IMG/VR virus record: IMGVR_UViG_3300030108_005940
Location: 1-60,765 of that record
DNA: 60,765 nt
Source: a virus
Direction: 5' to 3' (one strand)
The notes under the pieces are model-generated. The model ran no database searches. It was not told the DNA's origin and was given only the letters and a program-made list of their open reading frames with translations. Each line of letters begins with the position of its first letter. The stretch's first letter is position 1. The translations under genes and the position numbers were made by a program. Shown here in pieces: positions 1 through 7,345 of this stretch.

Positions 1-917
1 CCTCCTAAAATATCTTGAACAATATAACGCATAGGTCCTTTATATGGTAGAACCACTCTACGTCCTTCTGAAGTTCTGTAGTCTTTTAAACCCCCGTTAT
101 GTTTCTCGTTGGCCTTCTTGCTGCTCATTCCATAGAACTCAACATACTCTTTATCATCGATAATAATTTTTTCCCCACCACCTTCTGTTGAACCAGCTAA
201 CATTGATCCAAGCATTACAAAATCGGCACCAGCACCAAATGCTTTAGCTACATCACCAGGTGTCGTACATCCTCCATCAGCAATAATATGACCATCAAGT
301 CCATGAGCAGCATCAGCGCATTCAGCAATGCAACTAAACTGAGGATAACCAACTCCTGTCTTAAGTCGAGTAGTACAAACACTTCCAGATCCAATACCGA
401 CTTTAATAATATCTGCTCCAGCTAGAAGAAGCTCTTCAACCATTTCACCTGTTACAACATTACCTGCTATAATATTACATTTAGGGAACGTTCTTCTTAC
501 TACCTTTACAAAATCAACAAGAGCTTGTGTATAACCATTCGCTACATCAATACAAATATTACGTACTGAAGCTTTCTTATTAATACGAGCTAACCTCTCA
601 TAATCAAACTCGTTTCTACCTACTGTTACAGCTACATGTTTACCTTGATTATCTTTTAGCTCTTCAATAAGCTCCTTTTCATCGATGTCCTTCTTGTAAC
701 AAGTAAAGAGATCTAGATCACTTAAGGTTCTTCCTACCTCTAACGTACCAACACCATCCATGTTAGCAGCCATTACCGGTATACCGCAGTATGAACCACC
801 GTATTTGAATCTAAACGTTCTAGTTAAGTCTACCTCTTTTCTAGATGAAAGAGTAGATCGTTTAGGACGAATAAGTACATCATCAAAATCATACTTTAGT
901 TCAGTCTCTATGCGCAT
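1..917 (-). CDS. guaC: GMP reductase, C-terminus cut by window edge
   Basis: Reads 305 codons leftward from an ATG at 915-917 and runs off the window. The product matches bacterial GMP reductase GuaC along its whole visible length and would convert GMP to IMP with NADPH. It begins MRIETELKYDFDDVLIRPKR as in E. coli GuaC. It has the AANMD loop (residues 50-54), the catalytic Cys181 loop GSVCTTR followed by KTGVGYPQ, the phosphate-binding DGGCTTPGDVAKAFG (214-228) and the flap region with TSEG near residue 284. No CBS domain is present, which argues for GMP reductase over IMP dehydrogenase. A sigma70-like promoter ends 6 nt before the start. About 40 C-terminal residues are missing. Confidence 0.9.
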   Translation of the reverse strand, partial: MRIETELKYDFDDVLIRPKRSTLSSRKEVDLTRTFRFKYGGSYCGIPVMAANMDGVGTLEVGRTLSDLDLFTCYKKDIDEKELIEELKDNQGKHVAVTVGRNEFDYERLARINKKASVRNICIDVANGYTQALVDFVKVVRRTFPKCNIIAGNVVTGEMVEELLLAGADIIKVGIGSGSVCTTRLKTGVGYPQFSCIAECADAAHGLDGHIIADGGCTTPGDVAKAFGAGADFVMLGSMLAGSTEGGGEKIIIDDKEYVEFYGMSSKKANEKHNGGLKDYRTSEGRRVVLPYKGPMRYIVQDILG

Positions 918-923
918 ATAAAT

Positions 924-950
924 ATTATACGCATATAAAATTATAATCAA
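924..950 (-). promoter_or_regulatory. sigma70-like promoter of guaC
   Basis: On the minus strand TTGATT (945-950) and TATAAT (924-929) are separated by 15 bp, and the -10 box ends 6 nt before the guaC ATG. The same TTGATT-N15-TATAAT layout occurs before the gene starting at 2468. The 15-bp spacer is shorter than the usual 17, so this is a prediction. Confidence 0.5.
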
Positions 951-1150
951 CTAGATATTTGATCTCTTATATTTTGTGCTGTTATGTCGCCTTCTTCTAA
1001 ATTATCGGCAATTTGATCAACAAAATTATTACCAAGTTCAGCTAATTCATAATCATCTGTACTTTCAAGTAAGTCTTTTATACCATCTAATGCATCAAAT
1101 AAATTTTCTATCTCTTTGTCAAATTTTTTAAGAACCGAATTACGTTTCAT
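947..1150 (-). CDS. small acidic protein of unknown function
   Basis: A 67-residue protein rich in Asp, Glu and Leu, probably all-helical (core reads KEIENLFDALDGIKDLLEST). I do not recognise the family. It is probably a real gene because its ATG sits 5 nt downstream of a TAAATA late box (1156-1161), the same geometry as the structural genes. It is divergent from the superoxide dismutase gene, with only 28 bp between the two start codons. Its stop codon overlaps the -35 region of the guaC promoter. Confidence 0.6.
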   Translation of the reverse strand: MKRNSVLKKFDKEIENLFDALDGIKDLLESTDDYELAELGNNFVDQIADNLEEGDITAQNIRDQISS

Positions 1151-1155
1151 ATCGC

Positions 1156-1161
1156 TATTTA
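1156..1161 (-). promoter_or_regulatory. late promoter box TAAATA
   Basis: TAAATA on the minus strand, 5 nt before the ATG at 1150. It is back to back with the plus-strand box at 1167, with 5 bp between the boxes. Confidence 0.7.
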
Positions 1162-1166
1162 TGTAT

Positions 1167-1172
1167 TAAATA
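1167..1172 (+). promoter_or_regulatory. late promoter box TAAATA
   Basis: TAAATA 6 nt before the superoxide dismutase ATG at 1179. It is divergent with the box at 1156. Confidence 0.7.
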
Positions 1173-1178
1173 TAGTTA

Positions 1179-1805
1179 ATGTCATTTTCAAGGGAAGTAA
1201 ACTTAATTTTAGAAAAAGCAGGTTCCTATAAACCTATTAATCTACCATATTCGCTAAATGCTCTTGAACCTGTAGTTAATAGACAAACAACAGATTTTCA
1301 TTACAACGATCATTATAAGGGTTATGTTAAAAAGTTAAATGCTGCTATGGTTAATAAGAAAAAACCACCATTAGTAGAATTAGTTAAAGATATTAAAAAA
1401 TACAACGATCATATAAAAGACAATGCAGGGGGCGCATATAATCATCAGTTGTTTTTTAATATGATGAAACCTGGTGGTAGTAATTTTACAGGAGAAATAA
1501 AAGATAGAATCTTAAAACGTTTTGGTACATACGCAAAATTTAAAAAGGAGTTTATTGAAAACGGTAAAAGTCAATTTGGGTCTGGTTGGGGTTGGTTAGT
1601 AGAAAAAGACGGTAGATTAGATTTAGTCCGGACACCAAATCAGGATAACCCATTAATGTTTAATTTAGGTAAACCTATCTTAGGGGTAGATGTGTGGGAG
1701 CATAGCTATTATCTAATGTATGGACCGAAAAGAAAAGAGTGGTTACAAAACTTCTTTGAAATTATTAATTGGGATTTTTGTTCGGCTTTACTACATACTA
1801 GCTAA
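1179..1805 (+). CDS. sod: Fe/Mn superoxide dismutase
   Basis: A 208-residue protein of the iron/manganese superoxide dismutase family, which converts superoxide to oxygen and hydrogen peroxide. All four metal ligands are visible: His41 (DFHYNDHYKGYV), His89 (YNHQLFF), and Asp171 and His175 in DVWEHSYYLMY. FGSGWGWLV (133-141) and the C-terminal INWDF are also typical. Length is normal for the family. There is no signal peptide, so it is cytoplasmic. The cofactor metal cannot be told from the sequence. A late box precedes the start by 6 nt, so expression is probably late in infection. Its 3' end overlaps the convergent nuclease gene by 15 nt. Confidence 0.92.
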   Translation: MSFSREVNLILEKAGSYKPINLPYSLNALEPVVNRQTTDFHYNDHYKGYVKKLNAAMVNKKKPPLVELVKDIKKYNDHIKDNAGGAYNHQLFFNMMKPGGSNFTGEIKDRILKRFGTYAKFKKEFIENGKSQFGSGWGWLVEKDGRLDLVRTPNQDNPLMFNLGKPILGVDVWEHSYYLMYGPKRKEWLQNFFEIINWDFCSALLHTS

Positions 1806-2468
1806 AATAGCCTCTACTTCTGCTTTCATATAATTTACATGATAAGATAAAAATCTATCATCTTTCAAGTAAAATATCACACATTTCCTGCACCTCTTAC
1901 CTGACATCTTTTCATATAGATAAGCATATAACGATAGTTGTAGACCGTATAAATTAAACTCACAATTATGTAAATGACTTATAGGATCTTTTAAGCGTTC
2001 TGAATAAGCTGAGCTAAACCTAAATCTTTTATTAGTCTTAAAGTCACCAATTGTAAATTCATGCTTATGTTCATAGATTAAATCTGCTGTACCAGCAACA
2101 CTATGCTCTTCATTATACAGAAGATTTTCACATAAAACAGTATTAAAAGAATCTATTGAACGCTCTGCAGCTTTATCGTATGACTTACACAGCCACCCGT
2201 AATTATCTTCTACATCTCCATAACTAATATAGTCTTCTAATATTTTATGAATATTAGTACCTCGTGTACAGGCTCTATTTTTCTCTTCTTCCCACATCTC
2301 TAATACCAGTTCTTGTGATACTCCTTCTCTTTCTGCAACTCTCTTTGAATGACCATCTCTATCAAAGGGTTGTTTATACTTACCGAGTAAAGTTGTTACA
2401 GATATAAAAGGCTCTCCAGTCTCAGTATGCGTATAGGTATGCGCTGCTTCGTCAAACTTTATCTTCAC
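1791..2468 (-). CDS. PD-(D/E)XK superfamily nuclease (RecB/Cas4-like)
   Basis: A 225-residue protein starting at GTG (2466-2468). It has the order of motifs of single-domain RecB-like exonucleases: GTNIHKILEDYI (about 89-100), the acidic GTADLIYEH, the catalytic GDFKTNK strand (D-x-K), and YGLQLSLYAYLYE with the QxxxY motif. It probably degrades or processes DNA ends in recombination or host DNA breakdown. Cys residues near the C-terminus (KRCRKC) are too few for a clear iron-sulfur cluster. A sigma70-like promoter lies 8 nt upstream, suggesting early expression, opposite in timing to the late gene that faces it. Confidence 0.8.
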   Translation of the reverse strand: MKIKFDEAAHTYTHTETGEPFISVTTLLGKYKQPFDRDGHSKRVAEREGVSQELVLEMWEEEKNRACTRGTNIHKILEDYISYGDVEDNYGWLCKSYDKAAERSIDSFNTVLCENLLYNEEHSVAGTADLIYEHKHEFTIGDFKTNKRFRFSSAYSERLKDPISHLHNCEFNLYGLQLSLYAYLYEKMSGKRCRKCVIFYLKDDRFLSYHVNYMKAEVEAILASM

Positions 2469-2476
2469 TACCTACT

Positions 2477-2503
2477 ATTATACTTACATTATTATAAAAT
2501 CAA
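2477..2503 (-). promoter_or_regulatory. sigma70-like promoter of the nuclease gene
   Basis: TTGATT (2498-2503) and TATAAT (2477-2482) are separated by 15 bp on the minus strand, and the -10 box ends 8 nt before the GTG start. The boxes and spacer length are the same as upstream of guaC. Confidence 0.5.
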
Positions 2504-2544
2504 TATTAAATTAACATATCTCTAGAACTACGTAGTTTTTATTA

Positions 2545-2550
2545 TAAATA
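2545..2550 (+). promoter_or_regulatory. late promoter box TATAAATA
   Basis: The full T4-late octamer TATAAATA (2543-2550) ends 6 nt before the holin ATG at 2557. Confidence 0.75.
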
Positions 2551-2556
2551 TATAAT

Positions 2557-2874
2557 ATGGAGCCGGAAAAATCACTACTCAAAGAGTTTCTAAGCGGTGG
2601 TTGGGTCGTACCTTTGATCGGTGCCGGCGCAATGTTAGCGCGTTTACTTTCAGGTGAAAATAATTATACCTGGGGTCAACAACTTAAAAAAATATTAACT
2701 GCTGGTATATCTGCCGGCATAGCATGGTTTATACTAGAACAAACCGAGATTTCATCTCTTTACAAAGCAGTAACGTATGGAATTATTGGAGTTATATCAC
2801 CTGAAGTGATAGAGGGTATAGTAAAGTTGGGTAAAAAATTTGCAGATAATCCTGAAAAGGTTATTAAAAAATAA
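2557..2874 (+). CDS. putative holin (superfamily III/LydA-like)
   Basis: A 105-residue membrane protein with three hydrophobic stretches, at about residues 14-33 (GGWVVPLIGAGAMLARLL), 46-62 and 70-90, and a basic C-terminal tail. Size, Gly-rich first segment and layout resemble LydA-type phage holins, which open the inner membrane at lysis. No endolysin gene is visible nearby, so the call rests on topology and a general resemblance. A late box 6 nt upstream fits lysis timing. The stop overlaps the next ATG by one base, which suggests translational coupling. Confidence 0.55.
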   Translation: MEPEKSLLKEFLSGGWVVPLIGAGAMLARLLSGENNYTWGQQLKKILTAGISAGIAWFILEQTEISSLYKAVTYGIIGVISPEVIEGIVKLGKKFADNPEKVIKK

Positions 2875-3119
2875 TGAAACCGAAATATCTAGTTTATATT
2901 TTAACAGCTATGATATTGGCATTTGTTATTAGAGGATACTTTTGTGTAGATATGGTTAGTGTATATTTAGATGCTTTAAGTAAAGGAGCTATGCCATCTG
3001 ACGGTGATTTATATTGTAATGTTACTGAAAACATAGAGGGGTTTAAAAAGCATTTAATTTTTTCTGGAGTATTTGCTATAGTTATTGGTGTTTGTTGCAG
3101 GTTAAAAGCACCAAAGTAA
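2874..3119 (+). CDS. small two-helix membrane protein
   Basis: An 81-residue protein with an N-terminal hydrophobic segment (YLVYILTAMILAFVI, about 5-19), a short soluble part with Cys24 and Cys48, and a second hydrophobic segment near residues 62-75 (LIFSGVFAIVIGVCC). The start overlaps the stop of the putative holin, so the two are translated together. A lysis accessory role such as antiholin is possible but is inferred only from position. I do not recognise the family. Confidence 0.6.
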   Translation: MKPKYLVYILTAMILAFVIRGYFCVDMVSVYLDALSKGAMPSDGDLYCNVTENIEGFKKHLIFSGVFAIVIGVCCRLKAPK

Positions 3120-3120
3120 A

Positions 3121-3126
3121 TAAATA
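3121..3126 (+). promoter_or_regulatory. late promoter box TAAATA
   Basis: TAAATA 5 nt before the adhesin ATG at 3132. A second overlapping copy begins at 3117, on the stop codon of the previous gene. Confidence 0.7.
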
Positions 3127-3131
3127 TACAT

Positions 3132-5591
3132 ATGGGGAAAAAGATTACTCAGCTTAACTCTAATGAGTTACCATATGATGGAAAAGAACTAGTCGCAATC
3201 GTTGAAGCTGGTGAAACCCGTGGTGGTACTCTAAGTTCTATTACCAACTACTTAACCGGTGCAGTGTATAACTCTTTAGGAGGTACACCTGGAGTACAGC
3301 CAATAGCATCACCTCTTAAAAATAATTTATTTAGAACAGATCAAAGTATTACTGGAGTTTTAAGTGCATCTGAAGGACTTCATATTGGTATAGACGCTGA
3401 TACAGATAATGGTGATAATTCTAGTGTTGCTGGTGGTCGAGCTAACTGCGCGAGAGGTGATTGCTCTTTTATTGGAGGGGGTCGTAGCAATTACATTCGT
3501 GAGGGTGGTTTCGCTAACTACGGTGTTATCGCTGGTGGTTGTCAAAATCATGTGTGCGCTGATAATAGTTTTATAGGGTCTGGTGATACAAATACAATTA
3601 AGAATTCTTGCTCATTTATTGGAAGTGGTCTTAGTAATCAGATTGATATGTCTTTTGGATCCATTGGCGGTGGATGTAATAATTACATTTTAGAGGACGG
3701 TTCGTTGAAGTCATCTGTTATAGGTGGTGGTGAAGTAAACTATACAAAAGGAGGTTACAGCGCTGTAACCGGTGGTCACGCTGTATCAGCAGCTGCTCTT
3801 GGAGCGTATGCAGGCGGTGGAGCGCGCAATGGTGCATGTGGAAAACATTCAACTGTAGTAGGGGGATTAAGTAACATTGCTACAACAGATATGTCTTTTA
3901 TAGGTGGTGGTTCACATAACGCAGTTCATGGTTTAAGTGCTGCAGCCGTAGGAGGTAGGTTAAATATAGTTAAAGGAACAACATCATTTATAGGAGCTGG
4001 TTGCCTCAATACAACTAGTTCAGACTTTAGTACGGTAGTAGGTGGTCTTTCCAACCAAACAACATCCTTGAGCGCAACAGTGGGTGGTGGTTATGGTAAT
4101 ACTGCCGGGGGCCAAGGTGCTACAATAGCAGGCGGTTATGGTAATGAAACAACAGCGGATGGTGGTTTTATAGGTGGTGGTAAAGGTAACTTAATTGGTC
4201 CTTATTCAGGTTCAGACCCAAGTTACTCAACTATTGCTGGGGGATTAAATAATTTTGTAGGACAAAAATGTGGTACTGTAGGTGGTGGTCAAGCTAATTG
4301 TATCTGTGGGTCAGGTCACGCAAATACAATTGCTGGGGGATTTAGTAATGATACTGGCAATAGCTCAAATCAATCTACTATAGGTGGAGGGAGTTATAAC
4401 GGTGTTGATCAGTTTGGTTCCACTGTTGGCGGAGGCAGTCAAAATTGTGTTACCGGTGCTTGTAGTACAATAGGAGGAGGATACGTTAACACAGCTTCGG
4501 GCTATCGCTCAGTTATAGCTGGGGGATCGTGCAATACAGCAAGTGGTGGTAATTCGTCTGTAACAGGAGGCTGCAAAAACCGCGCTTTCGGAGGTCATAG
4601 TACAATTGGTGGTGGGTTAAGTGCAATGACAAACCAGCAGTACGACACTGTAGGTGGGGGATATATAAGCAAAATTTGTGCTTGCTTTGGAAATAACGTT
4701 ATTGTTGGTGGTGCTATAAATACATTAATTGAAAGCGCTAGTGGGTCTTTTATAGGTGGTGGTAAAGGTAATAGTGCTAATGGACCTGCAGCTATAATTG
4801 TAGGTGGTACACAAAATAAAATTTGTAATAATGAAGTCGGTTCTGCAATTGTAGGTGGTTCAGAAAATATAAGTTGTGAACCTTATGGCTTTATTGGTAA
4901 TGGAGTTAGAAATGAACTTAAAACTGAAGCTGCTTGTAGTTTTATTGGTAATGGTAACTGCAATGTAGCTTGTAGAGTATACAGTTTTATTGGTACCGGT
5001 ATAGGTCATGAAGTCAATGGTGATTACGGTGTTATAGTAGGGGGTTCGGGTAACAAAATTAAAACAGATAACTGCTTGCAAACAATAGTAGGTGGGGCAA
5101 ATAATTGCGCATGCGCGCAAGGGGTTTTTATTGGTGGTGGTTATAGTAATATTGCCCAAGCATGCTACGAGGTTGTTGGTGGTGGGTGGAATCATCACGC
5201 ATGCGGAGATTTTAGTGTTATTGCCGGGGGATGTAATAATAATACACGTGCTAGCCAGACGTTTATTGGAGGAGGATCCAGAAATACAACATGTGATATA
5301 TATGCAGTAGTGGTTGGAGGTGATCAAAACACTGCTAAATGTAAATATGCAGCTGTTGTATCTGGTAAAGTAAATAGAGCTATGGCAAATTACGGTTTTA
5401 TTGGATCAGGTCATAACAATACACTTTCAGCTGCTCATGCACATTCATCTATACTTGGAACAGGCTTGCAGTCTGTCTCAGCAAATATGCTGCATGCCGC
5501 ATTATTAGCCTTAAGTGGTATACCTACATCTGATCCTGGTGTCGATGGTGTAGTATGGAGAGATGGTACTGATTTAAAAATATCTGTCTAG
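3132..5591 (+). CDS. giant repeat adhesin, YadA-head-like
   Basis: An 819-residue protein built almost wholly of about 43 short repeats of 15-18 residues with the core [IV]-x-G-G-G-x-x-N (examples IGGGRSN, VVGGLSN, VGGGYGN, IAGGFSN). This resembles the head repeats of trimeric autotransporter adhesins, which form a left-handed beta-roll. The first 60 residues (MGKKITQLNSNELPYDGKEL) differ and look like a virion-attachment domain. The end (about 770-819) is again non-repetitive. It has unusually many Cys for a phage fibre, often in the variable part of a repeat. It is probably a tail fibre or capsid decoration that binds the host surface. A late box precedes it and a glycosyltransferase gene follows. 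Confidence 0.65.
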   Translation: MGKKITQLNSNELPYDGKELVAIVEAGETRGGTLSSITNYLTGAVYNSLGGTPGVQPIASPLKNNLFRTDQSITGVLSASEGLHIGIDADTDNGDNSSVAGGRANCARGDCSFIGGGRSNYIREGGFANYGVIAGGCQNHVCADNSFIGSGDTNTIKNSCSFIGSGLSNQIDMSFGSIGGGCNNYILEDGSLKSSVIGGGEVNYTKGGYSAVTGGHAVSAAALGAYAGGGARNGACGKHSTVVGGLSNIATTDMSFIGGGSHNAVHGLSAAAVGGRLNIVKGTTSFIGAGCLNTTSSDFSTVVGGLSNQTTSLSATVGGGYGNTAGGQGATIAGGYGNETTADGGFIGGGKGNLIGPYSGSDPSYSTIAGGLNNFVGQKCGTVGGGQANCICGSGHANTIAGGFSNDTGNSSNQSTIGGGSYNGVDQFGSTVGGGSQNCVTGACSTIGGGYVNTASGYRSVIAGGSCNTASGGNSSVTGGCKNRAFGGHSTIGGGLSAMTNQQYDTVGGGYISKICACFGNNVIVGGAINTLIESASGSFIGGGKGNSANGPAAIIVGGTQNKICNNEVGSAIVGGSENISCEPYGFIGNGVRNELKTEAACSFIGNGNCNVACRVYSFIGTGIGHEVNGDYGVIVGGSGNKIKTDNCLQTIVGGANNCACAQGVFIGGGYSNIAQACYEVVGGGWNHHACGDFSVIAGGCNNNTRASQTFIGGGSRNTTCDIYAVVVGGDQNTAKCKYAAVVSGKVNRAMANYGFIGSGHNNTLSAAHAHSSILGTGLQSVSANMLHAALLALSGIPTSDPGVDGVVWRDGTDLKISV

Positions 5592-5622
5592 ATTTTTCTG
5601 GAAGCTTGTATATATATAGTAT

Positions 5623-6519
5623 ATGGCAAGCACTATATTTCACATTGAAGGGGGCATAGGTAAAAACGTTGCAGCAACTGCAGTAACTTCTGCTTATAAG
5701 AAAGCGCATCCAAAGCGTAAGATTATTGTTGTATCAGCATGGCCTGAAGTGTGGATTAAAAATCCACATATTGCTAGGTTTTATGCAATTGGTAATACAC
5801 CATATTTTTATCAAGATATTATTAAAGATAAAGATGTTGAAGTGTATAGTCAAGACCCATATAGAACTACTCCACATATTACAAAAAAAACACATCTTAT
5901 TAAAACATGGTGTAAGATGGTAGGTATTAAACATAATGGTGAATCGCCTGTTTTAAATTTTAATTTAAGAGAGCTTGAAGAAGGAAGAGCGTATATTAAC
6001 CAGTTTAGCGACGGTCGACCTACTTTATTATTTCAACCATTTGGAGGACCAGGACCAGAGCACCAGAAGCATCCATACTCCTGGACAAGAGATTTACATC
6101 CAACAATAGCTCAAGAGGTAGTAAATAGGTTAAAAGAAAAATATAACATTATCCATGTTGGTTATGAGTTTCACCCTACACTTGAAGGTTGTCATCGATA
6201 TCATCAGCTAATAGGTAAAAAAGCATTATTTAGTATGGTTGCTCATAGTGATAAGAGGTTGTTTATTGACTCATCATTGCAGCATGCTGCAGCAGCTTTA
6301 GGACTTAAGTCTACTGTAACATGGGTAGCTACTGAACCGAAGATATTTGGTTATAAAATACATGATAATATTTCTCCGAAAGTAGAATACAAAGATGGAC
6401 ATATAGATTCATATCTATTTGATTATGACTTCACCGGTATAATACATCAATGCCCGTATAACAAGCTTGAAGAGCTTCATGATGTTGATGCAATTGTAAA
6501 GTCTGTAGATAATCAATAA
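5623..6519 (+). CDS. glycosyltransferase, family 9 (heptosyltransferase)-like
   Basis: A 298-residue protein with the two-domain layout of GT-B family 9 enzymes. It starts STIFHIEGGIGKNVAATAV (compare the GxGD/N loop of heptosyltransferases). The central strand TLLFQPFGGPG (about 134-144) is followed by NIIHVGYE and the donor-site segment FIDSSLQHAAAALGLKSTVTWVATEP. It probably transfers a sugar. The acceptor is unknown; the neighbouring repeat adhesin is a possible one. Upstream there is no TAAATA, only TATATATAGTAT directly before the ATG. The last 7 nt overlap the convergent gp14 gene. Confidence 0.65.
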   Translation: MASTIFHIEGGIGKNVAATAVTSAYKKAHPKRKIIVVSAWPEVWIKNPHIARFYAIGNTPYFYQDIIKDKDVEVYSQDPYRTTPHITKKTHLIKTWCKMVGIKHNGESPVLNFNLRELEEGRAYINQFSDGRPTLLFQPFGGPGPEHQKHPYSWTRDLHPTIAQEVVNRLKEKYNIIHVGYEFHPTLEGCHRYHQLIGKKALFSMVAHSDKRLFIDSSLQHAAAALGLKSTVTWVATEPKIFGYKIHDNISPKVEYKDGHIDSYLFDYDFTGIIHQCPYNKLEELHDVDAIVKSVDNQ

Positions 6520-7343
6520 TACGAACCGTATATATCAGTATCGTTAACATCCATATCCATTACATCTTCTTTTGATACATCGTCAATATCATATGGATCT
6601 TGAACAGTTGGATAAGTCTTACCATCTGATGTAAGTTGATCAACCAATGTAGTTGATAATACACCACTGAAAGAGTTATCATAAACTTGCTCGTTAACGT
6701 TCTCACTTGATAAGCCGCTTTCAAACGAGTACGCATAACGCTTACCTCTTAATCTATATATGTAATGGCCTAAGATTGGATTAAGAGCTGAAACGTCTTG
6801 ATCCATTCGTTCTGTAATTTCGTATTTAACTGACCCTCTACCATTAGGTCTATCACAGCCTAATACTTTTAAATCAATAACATCACCAGCTTTAGGTTCA
6901 ACTGATTGACCTACTGATGCATAGTCAAAATATTCACCCGCTGCAGCTGCAAAAGTACTAATGTGCACAAATGCAGTAAATTCATCACCAGGATCAAAAC
7001 CAAATTTACTTAAGTTAACTGCATCATCAGATAGTTCAATATACATCTGCACACTTGATAGAGGTCCTTTGAACTGCGCGTCACCTGAAGTAATAGCAGC
7101 TTCACCAAAGTCTTCACCATATAATAAATCAGCAGCTGATAAGTTGAAAGTGTTTATATAATAATCAACCGGTATACCAAAATTGTTTATTAGATCATTA
7201 AACGCTTGATCGTATACAAGTTGCTCTGCTTGCAGATTAGATGGATTAACAAACTCTCCACACGACGGTATCATAGTTGCCGCTAGTACTTTATCTGGCG
7301 TACAATTTAATCTATTTTCGTTACATGGAGGTGATGTTGGCAT
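6513..7343 (-). CDS. gp14: neck protein, T4 gp14-like
   Basis: A 276-residue protein resembling T4 neck protein gp14, which helps close the filled head and join it to the tail. Shared features in order are a helix with QLVYDQAFNDLINNFGIPVD, then LSAADLLYGEDFGEA, then a beta-rich part with FDPGDEFTAFVHIS, GDVIDLKVL and YEITERMDQDVSALNPILG, and an acidic tail rich in Asp and Tyr. The order matches gp14 closely (T4 has PDLIFGEDL and GDLIYF). It lies 2 nt after the nucleotidyltransferase gene on the same strand and is probably co-transcribed from the late box at 8386. Confidence 0.7.
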   Translation of the reverse strand: MPTSPPCNENRLNCTPDKVLAATMIPSCGEFVNPSNLQAEQLVYDQAFNDLINNFGIPVDYYINTFNLSAADLLYGEDFGEAAITSGDAQFKGPLSSVQMYIELSDDAVNLSKFGFDPGDEFTAFVHISTFAAAAGEYFDYASVGQSVEPKAGDVIDLKVLGCDRPNGRGSVKYEITERMDQDVSALNPILGHYIYRLRGKRYAYSFESGLSSENVNEQVYDNSFSGVLSTTLVDQLTSDGKTYPTVQDPYDIDDVSKEDVMDMDVNDTDIYGSYY

Positions 7344-7345
7344 TT

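Noticed and set aside
4860-5327. Minus-strand open frame of 155 codons opposite the repeat adhesin
   Set aside because: It is Thr/Ile/Asn-rich and periodic like the sense repeats, with no promoter box. It is a shadow of the repeat gene.
6519-6531. Small hairpin ATACG-AAC-CGTAT between the convergent GT9-like and gp14 genes
   Set aside because: A five-pair stem without a T-run is too weak to call a terminator.
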